DNA of 64,000 nucleotides, taken from positions 1,922,001 through 1,986,000 of the forward strand of contig NZ_JAVDYJ010000001.1 of assembly GCF_031458395.1 (NCBI RefSeq), in the 5' to 3' direction. Within the stretch, counting starts at the first letter, position 1; every line of letters begins with the position of its first letter. This DNA is from Enteractinococcus fodinae (lineage in GTDB: Bacteria; Actinomycetota; Actinomycetes; Actinomycetales; Micrococcaceae). A program made the position numbers and the translations under genes. Shown here in pieces: positions 36,423 to 45,919 of this stretch. A model generated the notes under the pieces. It saw only the letters and a list, made by a program, of their open reading frames with translations. It ran no database searches and was not told the origin of the DNA.

Positions 36423-36779
36423 GTGGCTGGCTACTTTTCTCGTGATCGACATGGTCGACGCACCGCGCACAACGACCGGTTCGAGCGCGCACTTGGTATT
36501 GCTCACCGGTGGTTTTTGGACCGGGTTGGAGCAGTTGCCACGGTGCAATACCTCACGGCGCCGGTGGATTTGGCGTGGTGGCAACCCGGGACGCGGGCCC
36601 CGCTGATCTCGGGTGGGATCAATGCCGACGGCACGGTCGCGTTGACCTTGTACCGGAAGCTGATTGAGTTGAAGGTCACGGACGACACGTACCTGCCCGA
36701 GGTGCTCTACGAACTGTTGATCACCGAGTGGGCGGCGCTGACCGGCAAAACCGTGGCCGAGGTCGACCCGGACTTTTAG
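36423..36779 (+). CDS. metallopeptidase-family protein (zincin-like, actinobacterial)
   Basis: This 118-residue protein is the partner usually found facing DUF3499. It has an N-terminal basic stretch (RDRHGRR), a middle region with LISGGINADGTVALTLYRKLIEL and a C-terminal LLITEWAALTGKTVAEVDPDF. The last segment occupies the place where classical members carry the HExxH zinc motif, but no HExxH is present, so peptidase activity is doubtful. GTG 36423 is 6 nt after a TAGGGT hexamer. Its stop overlaps that of the convergent DUF5719 gene by 4 bp. Confidence 0.75.
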   Translation: MAGYFSRDRHGRRTAHNDRFERALGIAHRWFLDRVGAVATVQYLTAPVDLAWWQPGTRAPLISGGINADGTVALTLYRKLIELKVTDDTYLPEVLYELLITEWAALTGKTVAEVDPDF

Positions 36780-38503
36780 TAGCCGATCCGAACGGGTAGC
36801 CCGGATCCGGTTTCTCCCACGGTATTGACCGGCAGAGCGGAAATACCAGCTGAGGAGTCGATGAGCACGCCCGCATGCACCGAGTTCGACCCGGTTTCCA
36901 GCAGGTATGCCGCAGCATCGTCGTCTTGAAACGTGACGGCGGTGTTGGCGGCAAGTTCCTGGGTGGCAGTTTCGCCCGGTTCGCCATCCTCATCAACCGG
37001 GGTGATGGAGACGGTGGCCTCGGCATCGGCGGTTAGCACGAGTTGCGCTTCGGGGTCGGCCAGAGCCGGTAGTGCGACCATGGTCTCGCCCCGGATGGGG
37101 TCGGTGGACGGCATGTAGGCGGTGTCGATGGCTTCGGTATTGCCGGTCGCGTCGTCGTTATCGGCGGCCGGGTTGAAAGCCAGCGACGTGGCCGAAGCGA
37201 TGATGTTCGAATCGGCGTCGATTTGGACCGCGTAGGTGCCGGGTTCAACTCCGCTCAGGTCAACGGTGGTGGCTTCCCCAGCGGCCAAGTCTACGGCCGA
37301 GGCTTCCCCGGGAAGTTCGACGGGGCCGTCGGGTCCGCGCAGGGTCACGGTCGCCGAAGCGGCGGCGCCAGTCGAGGCCAGGTGCAGGACTGGGGTCTGG
37401 CCGTCCAGATCTGAGGTATCAGCGATGTCTTCGGCGTCGTCTGGGATGGTCAGCCCGGGAATCACGACGGTTGATCCCGCGGTGGCCGGTTGCAGGGTAT
37501 CGACGCCGGCGGGCACGATGCCATCCAGACGGTGCTGCTGGATATCGGCGGCGACCGGGCCACCCGAGGACGACACCTGAATGGCCACCGAGTCTTGGCC
37601 TGGAGCTAACCCGGCGACCAGAATGGAACGGGTTTGGCCAGGGGCCAGCACGATACCCGATGCGCCCGAGGCCTCGACGCGTCCGTCCCCGTCAAACACG
37701 GACAGGTTGACGGTCGAGTTGGTGGCCGAGGGGTTGGTGATATTCAGGACCGCGGTGGTGCCGGGGGTCGTGACCGCACCGGTCAGCCAGTGTTGATGTG
37801 CCGCCGTGGTGCAGGCCGCAGCGGTCATGCCGGCCAAATCCCCATCGGTTGCGGCATATTGCGAAGCGGCCGCCGAGGTGGCGGGACTGCCGCCCAGCGG
37901 TTCGGTGGCGACCGCGATGGCTTGGCCGTCGTCATCCGGGTCGGCGATTACGTCGTAATAAGCGTTTTGGGTCACGGTGCCGTCGGTGGCGGCAGTGGCC
38001 GGTGGCCCCTGTTGGATTTCTTCGTCGAGCGAGTCGGTGATCCGGGTGCTGTCTGGTTGGCTCGACGGGTCAGTTTCGGCTGCGAAATATGACATGCCGG
38101 GAATGTTGCCGGCTAAATCGGAGACAGCCGCAACCGACAGGGCGGTGACGGCGTCGGAAGACACCGGTGAAAAGTCGAGATCTTCGCCCTCGCCAGCCCC
38201 CTCAGGTAGGACGGGGGCGCCGGGGCAGACATTCAGCACCGGGGTGGCCGGCAGATTCGCGGCCTGTGCGGCGGTGTCGATATCCGGTTGGGTCGGGGCC
38301 CAGATACTGCCGGCGGCGGTGACCGCGGCGACGGCAGCGACGGTGGCCACCCCCAGGGCTGCGGCGGTGCGCTTGGAAATGGTGGTCTGGTGTAGCCGGC
38401 GCAGAGCAGCTTCGCGACGGCGGGCCCGGTCGGTCGAGCCGGTGTCTGGAGCGGGTTCGGTGGGTTCGACCGCGGGTTTGGGGGCTGGTTTATCGTGGCT
38501 CAT
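36776..38503 (-). CDS. DUF5719 family membrane-anchored protein
   Basis: This 575-residue protein has a cytoplasmic N-terminus of about 45 residues, one membrane helix (about 45-67) and a large extracytoplasmic region rich in Ala, Asp, Thr and Val, with repeated beta-sandwich-like stretches. There is a single clear Cys in LNVCPGAPV. No catalytic motif is recognised. It overlaps the end of the glycosyltransferase gene by 14 bp and forms an operon with it and whiB, the normal actinobacterial order, so an envelope role is likely. Confidence 0.8.
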   Translation of the reverse strand: MSHDKPAPKPAVEPTEPAPDTGSTDRARRREAALRRLHQTTISKRTAAALGVATVAAVAAVTAAGSIWAPTQPDIDTAAQAANLPATPVLNVCPGAPVLPEGAGEGEDLDFSPVSSDAVTALSVAAVSDLAGNIPGMSYFAAETDPSSQPDSTRITDSLDEEIQQGPPATAATDGTVTQNAYYDVIADPDDDGQAIAVATEPLGGSPATSAAASQYAATDGDLAGMTAAACTTAAHQHWLTGAVTTPGTTAVLNITNPSATNSTVNLSVFDGDGRVEASGASGIVLAPGQTRSILVAGLAPGQDSVAIQVSSSGGPVAADIQQHRLDGIVPAGVDTLQPATAGSTVVIPGLTIPDDAEDIADTSDLDGQTPVLHLASTGAAASATVTLRGPDGPVELPGEASAVDLAAGEATTVDLSGVEPGTYAVQIDADSNIIASATSLAFNPAADNDDATGNTEAIDTAYMPSTDPIRGETMVALPALADPEAQLVLTADAEATVSITPVDEDGEPGETATQELAANTAVTFQDDDAAAYLLETGSNSVHAGVLIDSSAGISALPVNTVGETGSGLPVRIGY

Positions 38504-41500
38504 GGACCCTCCCGGACGTTGTGCGTGCCGGCGCCGGGATCCCCAAGACCAGCGTAATGATTCCCAGGATGCCGGGGATCAACCACAGCCATTTCCCGGC
38601 CGGTGGGGCAAATTCCACGGTCAGGTTACCACCGGTTTCTGGCAGCTCAAAAGCTTGGACCCACTCGGGTTGGGTCACAGTGGAGTTGAGTTCCTCGCCA
38701 TCAAGCCAGGCTCGGAAACCCGGGTTGGCGCGCTCGGCCAAAATCAGTTCGCGTTGGGTAGTGGTGTCGGGCAGTTGGACGTCGATGGACCCGTCTGGAT
38801 TCGTTGCCGCCAGGGCCACGGTCGCCTCGTCTTCAACGATGCGGGCTCGGGCGGTTGCAGTGCCGCGGGGCGCGCTGGACCCGTTTTCGGTGAGAACTTC
38901 TACGCCCAGCTCGGTCCCGTCATCGTTGGTGCCTTCATCGGGGACGACGCGCCATAACCAACCGGCGCGGGTGTGCCCCACCGACGCCATACCGGGGGCA
39001 GCATCGATGCCTGCGGCCAGGGTGGTTTCGGTGCCGGCCGGGTCGGTCAGGACAACGTATCCGGCGCCCAGGGCATCCAGCAGCGGCCGCGGGTCGGCGT
39101 CGGTGCCGGTGGTCAGTTGGGCGGCGACGGTGCGCAGCGCCTCATCTGCGTCATCGGCGGGGGCTGATTGCGGGTCGAACAGGTCTCCGGTGACGGTGCG
39201 GGCCGTCCAGGTGCCGGTCATGTCATCGATCATGGTGCCTTCACCGCTGATCAAATGGGTGCGAAGGCCCTCTGAGGTGCGCGTAATGACCAGGGTGCGG
39301 GTGCGCAGATCGGAGACGGCCGAGTCGACCGCGGTGGCCGGGAGAGCGTGTTGTTGTACCCCGGCGACCCTCGGGGTGCCGGTCACGTAGTCGAGGCTGG
39401 CCCGGGTGCTGTTTTCCTCGACCAGTTCGTCTGTGGCGGCCTCAGCGACTGCCACGCCACGCTGGTCGGTTGAGGTCTCGCGCGCTTGGGTCAGGGTGTC
39501 GTTGGGCACCATGCGCGGGGTGAGCCACAGTCCGGTGGCGAGGACCCCGGTGAGGACCAGGACGCTGATGGCCGTGTGTGCCGGCCAACCGGCGCGGTGT
39601 TGGGTGACGTATCCGGCGGAGCGGGTCCGTGAGCGGGTGAGCGTGTTGATTCCGACGATGGCGGCGAGCAAGAAGCCCAGCCAGGCCAGGGAAACCGGTG
39701 GGATCGTCGACAGCGCGACGGGCTCGCCGGTTTGGTCAATCGAGAAGGTCAGCCCCGAGTTGGCGGTGGCGATGGCCAGGCCGATAAATCCGGCCAGGAG
39801 ACCCGAGCGGGCCAGGCTGCCGCCGGCTCCCGGTCGCATCACACCCAGGATCGCCAGGACTACCAGCGGTAGGGCGATGACGAACACCGCAATGCCGGCC
39901 CAGGGTGCCGCCGGGCTGAGTGCATCCAGCCAGGGCAGTTCGGCCAGGCCAGCATCCAGGGCGACCTCGTGCGGTAAACCGAGCAGAAATTGCCAGGTCG
40001 GGGCCGGATCGTAACTGGCCGGAGCGCCCGGATCAGCAAGAATAGCGCGCAAATCGGTGCCGTGACTGACGACGGCGGGTAGCAGTGCGGTGGCCGCCAG
40101 GATCGGGGTCCACCACAGGACTTTCGCTCGACTGCGCAGCACCAGTGCCAGGATGATGATGCCGGCGGTCAACGGGAGGAACATCGACGGGGCGGCCGCA
40201 GTCATGACGGTCAGCAGGATGGCGATCCAGGCGGCTGCGGTCAAGGAGGTAGTGGCCGTAGTGTTGCGCGGTTTGCGTCCCAGCAGCACGGGGCGGTCGT
40301 CGTGTTCGGGCTGGTCTGCTGGCAGGCGAGTATTTTCGGGCGTGTAGCCGATGGCGCGTAACACGGCCAACGCGAACCAGGGCAGCACCAGGTGCACGAT
40401 CAGTCCACCGACGCGACCCTCGGATACCGCGGTGAGCAGCACCGGTGCGCTGGCCCAAATGAGTCCTGCGGCAAACCGGGCGTAGCGTGAGGTCGTGACG
40501 GTGCCGGCCAGTACCCACGCGCCCAATCCGGCCAGTGGCAGCGCCAGGATCCAGAGCCAGACGAACACCGCAGAGGCATTGGTGGTCAGACCAAACAGTG
40601 CCACCAACCAGCCGAAGGGTCCGTCATACCCCGGTGCGCCGGCTCCGGGGTGGGCCCACCCGCTGGCGGCCTTGGCGACCAGGATCGAGAGGTCTTGACT
40701 CGCCGGCAACAAGTTCCCGCCGGCCAGGGCAGGGGCACCCAACAGGTGGCGCAGCCCCAACAGTGCTACAGTGCCCAGAACTACCACCAGGGTGACCGCG
40801 CCGATGCCGACCCAGTTCCGATCGGGCGTGGCCAGTTCATCAAAGTCATCGTGCCCGCCGGTGGCCTCTTGCGGAGCATCCGAGACCCCGGTGCCATCCC
40901 CAATGACGTCGGCAGTGTCGCCGCCTTCGAGCACCGAACGACGGTAGTCCCGGACGCGAGCCCGCGATGGTCGCAGCTCATCGACGGCGTGGAACGGTCT
41001 GGTTTTGGTCTTTTTGGCAGCTCGCCGGGATGCAGCCAGTGCAACTGGGCGCGCCAGGGTGCGCAAAATACCGCGGGCTTGGGCCGCTCCGGTGCCGGGA
41101 TCTTTTACGAACAGCCCGGCAACGACGACGGCCATGGCCGATAACAGTCCCCACAGCCAGCCGCCGAGGGCACCAAGAAAGCCGGTGTGTTTCAGTCGCA
41201 GCCAGCGGGAGGCCTCCCACGTGTCGGCGATGGGCGGCTCATCGGGTAGGGCCGTGTGTTGGACTTCGGCCGCCGGGACCACGGCGACCCGGTGGCCGGC
41301 GAGTCTGGCACGCCAGCACAGGTCAACGGTCTGTGCGAGTTCGGGGGTCAGCGGATCAAACCCGTTGAGCCGGGTAAACAGCTCGGTTTGGACGAGCATG
41401 CCGGGCAGCGATACCGCAAAGACGTCGGTGCGATGGTCGTATTGACCCTGGTCAAGTTCTCCGGGTTCAATCAGCGACACGATCTCGCCGCTGAGAGCCA

Positions 41501-41924
41501 CAGAAAGCCCGACGTCGATCAGCCGGCGATCTGCCAGTTGTTTCGCCCCGGCGATGGCCACCGAGGGGGAAATTTCGACGGCTTGTAATTGGCTGGCCAG
41601 ACTGGTCGGTGAGACCACCGTGTCATCGGTCAAAAACCACAGCCAGGATTGCACATTGATGCGCTGCTGATCAGGCGCGACCACGTCGTTGAGCTGCTCG
41701 GCCAGGGTGGTGCTGGTATCGCGGACCACGTGATGGTATTCGATCCCGGATTCGGTCATGAGCCGGTCGAGGTTTTCCAGGACCGCGGCTTCAACGGTGG
41801 GTTCGGTCACCACGACCGCAGCATCGATCCCTACTGTGCCGTTGATGGCGGAGGTGAATACTTCGGTCGTAGCGTGTGCGGGGTCTTCGAGTAAGAAGAC
41901 CCCGGTGACGTGGTACTTAGCCAA
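38490..41924 (-). CDS. large family 2 glycosyltransferase with membrane domain
   Basis: This 1144-residue protein has a GT2-type N-terminal domain (about 1-270) with WFLTDDTVVSPTSL holding the acidic motif, and NGFDPLTPELAQTVDLCWRARLAGHRV matching the acceptor and third acidic motif. A long C-terminal part contains about a dozen helices and extracytoplasmic segments, ending in a helix and short basic tail. It probably glycosylates a cell-wall polymer or lipid carrier. TTG 41924 is the only reasonable start and lies 3 nt after the whiB stop, so translation is likely coupled. Confidence 0.85.
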   Translation of the reverse strand: MAKYHVTGVFLLEDPAHATTEVFTSAINGTVGIDAAVVVTEPTVEAAVLENLDRLMTESGIEYHHVVRDTSTTLAEQLNDVVAPDQQRINVQSWLWFLTDDTVVSPTSLASQLQAVEISPSVAIAGAKQLADRRLIDVGLSVALSGEIVSLIEPGELDQGQYDHRTDVFAVSLPGMLVQTELFTRLNGFDPLTPELAQTVDLCWRARLAGHRVAVVPAAEVQHTALPDEPPIADTWEASRWLRLKHTGFLGALGGWLWGLLSAMAVVVAGLFVKDPGTGAAQARGILRTLARPVALAASRRAAKKTKTRPFHAVDELRPSRARVRDYRRSVLEGGDTADVIGDGTGVSDAPQEATGGHDDFDELATPDRNWVGIGAVTLVVVLGTVALLGLRHLLGAPALAGGNLLPASQDLSILVAKAASGWAHPGAGAPGYDGPFGWLVALFGLTTNASAVFVWLWILALPLAGLGAWVLAGTVTTSRYARFAAGLIWASAPVLLTAVSEGRVGGLIVHLVLPWFALAVLRAIGYTPENTRLPADQPEHDDRPVLLGRKPRNTTATTSLTAAAWIAILLTVMTAAAPSMFLPLTAGIIILALVLRSRAKVLWWTPILAATALLPAVVSHGTDLRAILADPGAPASYDPAPTWQFLLGLPHEVALDAGLAELPWLDALSPAAPWAGIAVFVIALPLVVLAILGVMRPGAGGSLARSGLLAGFIGLAIATANSGLTFSIDQTGEPVALSTIPPVSLAWLGFLLAAIVGINTLTRSRTRSAGYVTQHRAGWPAHTAISVLVLTGVLATGLWLTPRMVPNDTLTQARETSTDQRGVAVAEAATDELVEENSTRASLDYVTGTPRVAGVQQHALPATAVDSAVSDLRTRTLVITRTSEGLRTHLISGEGTMIDDMTGTWTARTVTGDLFDPQSAPADDADEALRTVAAQLTTGTDADPRPLLDALGAGYVVLTDPAGTETTLAAGIDAAPGMASVGHTRAGWLWRVVPDEGTNDDGTELGVEVLTENGSSAPRGTATARARIVEDEATVALAATNPDGSIDVQLPDTTTQRELILAERANPGFRAWLDGEELNSTVTQPEWVQAFELPETGGNLTVEFAPPAGKWLWLIPGILGIITLVLGIPAPARTTSGRVHEPR

Positions 41925-41927
41925 CAG

Positions 41928-42461
41928 TTATAAAGATTTCTTGCGTAGTCGGCGACGTTCGCGTTCTGACATGCCGCCCCAAATCCCAAAGCGTTCATCA
42001 TTGGACAGCGCGTATTCGAGGCATTCTTGTTTGACGGGGCAGGACCCGCAAACTTTCTTCGCGTCGCGGGTGGAGCCACCTTTTTCTGGGAAAAATGCTT
42101 CCGGGTCCGTCTGGGCACACAGCGCATCGGCCTGCCAGGCCAGCTGGCCCTCGTCGGCGGTGTCACCAAATCCCGGCAGGGTTTGCCACAGGTCGAGGGT
42201 TTCGGGAACTTCTGGTTCGGCTCCGATGCTGGGGTGCAGCGTGGTAACGGTAGCAGCCGGGGTATCTTCCTCGGTCACCAGGTCGGTTATCGCATCGTGT
42301 GCGGCGAGATAAGCGGTACCCCGATCGTCCAGGGTAGCTAAGTCGTGACCGGCGGTGGGATCAGCCGGATCGACGAACCAGTCAATGGGAACCTCTCGTG
42401 AATTTCGAGATACGGATTGGCTCTCAAGGCGGGAACGCTCCGCCCGTTGTGCATTGTCCAT
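41928..42461 (-). CDS. WhiB family iron-sulfur transcription factor (WhiB2-like)
   Basis: WhiB proteins bind a [4Fe-4S] cluster and sigma factor A and control division, envelope and redox genes. Four Cys are in place: CAQTDPEAFFPEKGG (Cys115), KVCGSCPVKQECLEYAL (Cys138, Cys141, Cys147), followed by FGIWGGMSERERRRLRK with the turn and basic DNA-binding end. The protein has 177 residues; the first 100 are a non-conserved acidic extension, about twice the size of the minimal family member. ATG 42461 follows AAAGGA. Position before the glycosyltransferase points to the WhiB2/WhiB branch. Confidence 0.92.
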   Translation of the reverse strand: MDNAQRAERSRLESQSVSRNSREVPIDWFVDPADPTAGHDLATLDDRGTAYLAAHDAITDLVTEEDTPAATVTTLHPSIGAEPEVPETLDLWQTLPGFGDTADEGQLAWQADALCAQTDPEAFFPEKGGSTRDAKKVCGSCPVKQECLEYALSNDERFGIWGGMSERERRRLRKKSL

Positions 42462-42571
42462 TGGTTCCTTTCCTGCGGTTTCACCGGGCACGCTAAATCG
42501 CCCTTTTACGGGTCTGTTTATCGTACGGACGTGGATCGTCGTGGTGAATTATCTATTGTACTGATCTCTAA

Positions 42572-42585
42572 TTACACCGGTGTAA
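42572..42585. promoter_or_regulatory. perfect 14-bp palindrome upstream of whiB
   Basis: TTACACCGGTGTAA lies about 110 bp before the whiB ATG. On the minus strand it is just upstream of TACAAT (42551-42556), a possible -10. The place fits an operator over the -35 region. Confidence 0.4.
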
Positions 42586-42746
42586 CTCGGTTTTAGTCAA
42601 GCCCGGAGACGACCCCATTTTCGGCTGCGCCAGTGAATTTCCAGCTGTCTGCCCATCACACTGTACCCTGCATCTGGTAGCCCACCTGCACTATTATGCT
42701 CGACCGGTTAGCCTAGGCAGCAGAGTTATTTTTCGCAAAGGATTTT

Positions 42747-43409
42747 ATGATTTCGATACCTGCTATCCCGTCCAATCAGCCCTTGGAGTCCCCGGCTGAC
42801 CTGATCAAACACCTGGCCGCGTCGCCCCGACCCGCGGTGATTCACTATACCGCCGAGGGGCGGACCGAATTATCCGGCCGGGTCGCGGTGAACTGGGCGA
42901 CCAAGGTCACCCACCTACTGGATTCTTATGGTGTGGCCGCACCGGGCACGATCTTCCTCGACGTGCCGGTGACCTGGCGCAGCACGGTGCTGGTGCTGGG
43001 GGCGGCCTGGGCCGAGCTGGAGTGGACGACCGAGGCCGATGAGGTGGATGCGATCTTGACCGACCAGCCGGATGAGTACATGACGGCGGCTGCCGAAATT
43101 TTCGTGACGCACCAAGAGAGGGTGAATCCCGCGCTGGTCGATATCGACGACGAGGTGTTGTCGCATCCAGATCAGGCGCTGCTGGGGAGCGCCGATATCA
43201 TTGGCCGAGCCCAGACCGATGAACCGGCAGAGCCCACCGTGCAAGTTTTAGGCTCCGGCACGATTATCAAATCGGCGGGGTTGCGCATGAATGCGGCTGT
43301 GTGGTGGGCGATGGTGGATGCCTGGCGACGCAGCAAACCGGTGGTGTTGGTCGATGCCGCAGATGAGACGCAGTTGGCGCGCATCATCGACACCGAGCAC
43401 CTGAACTAG
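42747..43409 (+). CDS. TIGR03089 family protein
   Basis: This 220-residue actinobacterial protein is related to the N-terminal region of AMP-binding enzymes but too short to be one. It has SPRPAVIHYTAEGRTELSGRVAVNWATKV and GTIFLDVPVTWRSTVLVLGAAWA, the family pattern. The function is unknown. ATG 42747 has AAAGGA upstream. It is divergent from whiB and its stop overlaps that of the GtrA-family gene by 4 bp. The genes of this neighbourhood (LCP, GtrA, purK) also cluster with TIGR03089 in mycobacteria. Confidence 0.8.
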   Translation: MISIPAIPSNQPLESPADLIKHLAASPRPAVIHYTAEGRTELSGRVAVNWATKVTHLLDSYGVAAPGTIFLDVPVTWRSTVLVLGAAWAELEWTTEADEVDAILTDQPDEYMTAAAEIFVTHQERVNPALVDIDDEVLSHPDQALLGSADIIGRAQTDEPAEPTVQVLGSGTIIKSAGLRMNAAVWWAMVDAWRRSKPVVLVDAADETQLARIIDTEHLN

Positions 43410-43969
43410 CCAGTGTCCGGGCGATCTTGTGGGTCGTCGCCGTCGGCGACATCATGCTGGGATGTGACCCGCGGGACGGCGCCCGTGAGAACTTCGTGGT
43501 CGCGAGTGGTGGACGGGTCGGCTTCCACGGCTTCGGTAAAGACCCACAGCCGGTAGGCGATGAACCGAAACACGGTGGCGAAAGCCAAGCCGATGACGTT
43601 GCCAAATAAGACCATGCCACCGGCCGAGGTAACGCCCAGCAGGTATTTGGCGATAAACACGAAACCGGCCTGAATCCCGGCACCGATGCCGTTCATCACG
43701 AGAAACAACACCAGCTCGCGCATCACGTTGGCTTGCCGACGATTCCGGAAGGTCCAATAGCGGTTAGCCACCCAGGAAAAGACGGTGGCAACCCCGGTGG
43801 CGATGATTTTGGCCTTGACCGCGGAGTCATCCATCGGGCCGGTAATGAGCCACACAAAAATCCCGGTATCAATAAAAAACCCAATGCCGCCGACCACACC
43901 GAACTTGGCAACCTCACGCCACAGCAGGCGAACGAGCGAGACGATGCGATCCCAAAGGCGTTGTAGCAT
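43406..43969 (-). CDS. GtrA family membrane protein
   Basis: This 187-residue protein has four helices in the GtrA pattern: FGVVGGIGFFIDTGIFVWL, then SWVANRYWTFRN, then a third helix and FRFIAYRLWVF. GtrA-like proteins flip polyprenyl-phosphate-sugars in envelope synthesis. A 40-residue acidic tail follows. ATG 43969 follows GGAGGA. It is divergent from purK. Confidence 0.88.
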   Translation of the reverse strand: MLQRLWDRIVSLVRLLWREVAKFGVVGGIGFFIDTGIFVWLITGPMDDSAVKAKIIATGVATVFSWVANRYWTFRNRRQANVMRELVLFLVMNGIGAGIQAGFVFIAKYLLGVTSAGGMVLFGNVIGLAFATVFRFIAYRLWVFTEAVEADPSTTRDHEVLTGAVPRVTSQHDVADGDDPQDRPDTG

Positions 43970-44149
43970 CGGGCTTCCTCCTCGGACGTGGCTTGGGCGG
44001 TAGGGCGAACAGGGTTTTAGATACTCTAGTCGGTGGAGCCTGGAAAATAGCTGAACTGCTCACACGTGTGGAAATCTTCGAACAACAGCCCGCGAGCGCA
44101 CCGGCATGTCTTGGACGTCCACGAAACACCGGCTGCGAGTAAACCAAGC

Positions 44150-44155
44150 TACTGT
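44150..44155 (+). promoter_or_regulatory. -10 hexamer of a leaderless purK promoter
   Basis: TACTGT ends 6 nt before GTG 44162. The AGAAGG between them is too close to the start codon to serve as a normal ribosome site. Confidence 0.5.
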
Positions 44156-44161
44156 AGAAGG

Positions 44162-45322
44162 GTGTCTTTTCCAACAGTAGGTGTAGTAGGTGGCGGCCAA
44201 TTAGCCCGCATGATGGCTCCGGTCGCGATAAATCTCGGAATCAAATTGCATGTCTTAGCCGAAGCAGCTGACGTCTCGGCTACGACTGCCGCAACGTATA
44301 CGGTCGGTGACTATACGGACTATGCGACCCTGGAAGCTTTCGCCGCCGAGGTCGATGTGGTCACGTTCGATCACGAGCATGTCCCCACAGAGCATTTGCA
44401 GCGCTTAGAAGCAGCCGGGGTGGCCCTGGCGCCCGGTCCCGGTGCGTTGGTCTATGCTCAGGACAAATTAGTCATGCGGCGCAAGATGGCCGAACTGGGC
44501 CTCCCCCAGCCCGACTGGCGGGCGGTCTCTTCGGTTGATGAGCTGCTCGCCGCCGCCGAGGACATCGGCTACCCGGTGGTGTTGAAAACCCCACGCGGAG
44601 GCTATGACGGCAAGGGGGTGTGGATTCTTGACTCCCCCGACGAAGCACGAGAAGCCACAGTCTGGTTCAACGGCGACCACGAAGCCCTGTTGGTCGAAGC
44701 CAAGGTGGACTTCCGGTCGGAGCTCTCCGCCCAGATCGCCCGTTCGACCACCGGTCAAACCGCAACCTATCCGATCGTCGAAACCATCCAAACCGACGGG
44801 GTTGCAGACCTTGTCAAAGCACCGGCTCCCGATATCACCGACACCACAGTAGCTGCGGCACGCCAAGCGGCAGAGACGATCGCCAACGGGGTGGGTGTCA
44901 CCGGCATGCTGGCCGTGGAGCTCTTCCACACCCCGAACACCGAAGCCGGCTACATGATCAACGAGTTGGCCATGCGCCCGCACAACACCGGGCACTGGAC
45001 CCAAGACGGTGCGATCACCAGCCAGTTTGAACAACATCTGCGCGCCGTGCTGGGGCTCCCCCTGGGCGCTACCGACCCGATCGTGCCCTTCACAGTGATG
45101 AAAAACTACCTAGGTGCCGACAACCATGATCTCTATGGCGCGTTTCCATTAGCCATGACCAAATATCCGCAGGCCAAAGTTCATGCTTACGGCAAATCGG
45201 TGCGACCCGGACGTAAGATTGGCCACGTCAATGTCTTAGCAACCGACGGCGACCTCGATGCCGCACTCGCAGCTGCCATTGATGCGGCCGAGATTATCCG
45301 GCACGGTAGAACCGACTACTAA
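44162..45322 (+). CDS. purK: 5-(carboxyamino)imidazole ribonucleotide synthase PurK
   Basis: PurK makes N5-CAIR from AIR, bicarbonate and ATP in purine synthesis. The 386-residue ATP-grasp protein starts [13 protein letters not shown] and has [14 protein letters not shown]-grasp loop [12 protein letters not shown], and the C-terminal [14 protein letters not shown]. The frame is open to 44066, but GTG 44162 gives the conserved N-terminus and follows a TACTGT hexamer by 6 nt. purE follows after 10 bp. Confidence 0.95.
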   Translation: MSFPTVGVVGGGQLARMMAPVAINLGIKLHVLAEAADVSATTAATYTVGDYTDYATLEAFAAEVDVVTFDHEHVPTEHLQRLEAAGVALAPGPGALVYAQDKLVMRRKMAELGLPQPDWRAVSSVDELLAAAEDIGYPVVLKTPRGGYDGKGVWILDSPDEAREATVWFNGDHEALLVEAKVDFRSELSAQIARSTTGQTATYPIVETIQTDGVADLVKAPAPDITDTTVAAARQAAETIANGVGVTGMLAVELFHTPNTEAGYMINELAMRPHNTGHWTQDGAITSQFEQHLRAVLGLPLGATDPIVPFTVMKNYLGADNHDLYGAFPLAMTKYPQAKVHAYGKSVRPGRKIGHVNVLATDGDLDAALAAAIDAAEIIRHGRTDY

Positions 45323-45332
45323 GGAGTTTCGT

Positions 45333-45869
45333 GTGACATATTCATCGGGTACCCCGCGCGTGGGCGTCGTCATGGGATCGGACTCAGATTGGCCGGTCAT
45401 GCAGGCCGCCGCTGAAGCGCTCACTGAATTTGATATCCCCCATGAAGTCCAGGTGGTCTCGGCCCACCGCATGCCACACGAAATGATCGACTACGGCACC
45501 ACCGCAGCCGAACGCGGCCTGTCCGTCATTATCGCCGGGGCCGGTGGGGCAGCCCACCTGCCCGGCATGCTCGCCTCAACCACCCCGCTACCGGTGATCG
45601 GGGTACCGGTCAAACTCAAAGCGCTGGACGGTTTGGACTCATTGCTGTCGATTGTCCAAATGCCCGCCGGGGTCCCGGTAGCCACCGTGTCCATTAATGG
45701 AGCGCGAAACGCCGGATTGTTGGCCGTCAAAATGCTCGCTGCCAACACCGACGACGATGCACAACAGCTCCGTGAGAAGCTCAAAGACTTCGCCACCGAC
45801 CTGAATGCCCAAGCACAGGCCAAGGGTGCCAACTTACAGGCTCAGCTGTCCGGACCAAAAACCGACTAG
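45333..45869 (+). CDS. purE: N5-CAIR mutase PurE
   Basis: PurE converts N5-CAIR to CAIR, the step after PurK. The 178-residue protein has the signature [19 protein letters not shown] with the catalytic His, and [18 protein letters not shown] at 45321-45326 is 6 nt before GTG 45333. It forms an operon with purK; the LCP gene follows after 50 bp. Confidence 0.96.
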   Translation: MTYSSGTPRVGVVMGSDSDWPVMQAAAEALTEFDIPHEVQVVSAHRMPHEMIDYGTTAAERGLSVIIAGAGGAAHLPGMLASTTPLPVIGVPVKLKALDGLDSLLSIVQMPAGVPVATVSINGARNAGLLAVKMLAANTDDDAQQLREKLKDFATDLNAQAQAKGANLQAQLSGPKTD

Positions 45870-45919
45870 ACTATCTTGTCCGGTTGAACTAACGCCCTCC
45901 CGACCAGTATCGAGCTGCC

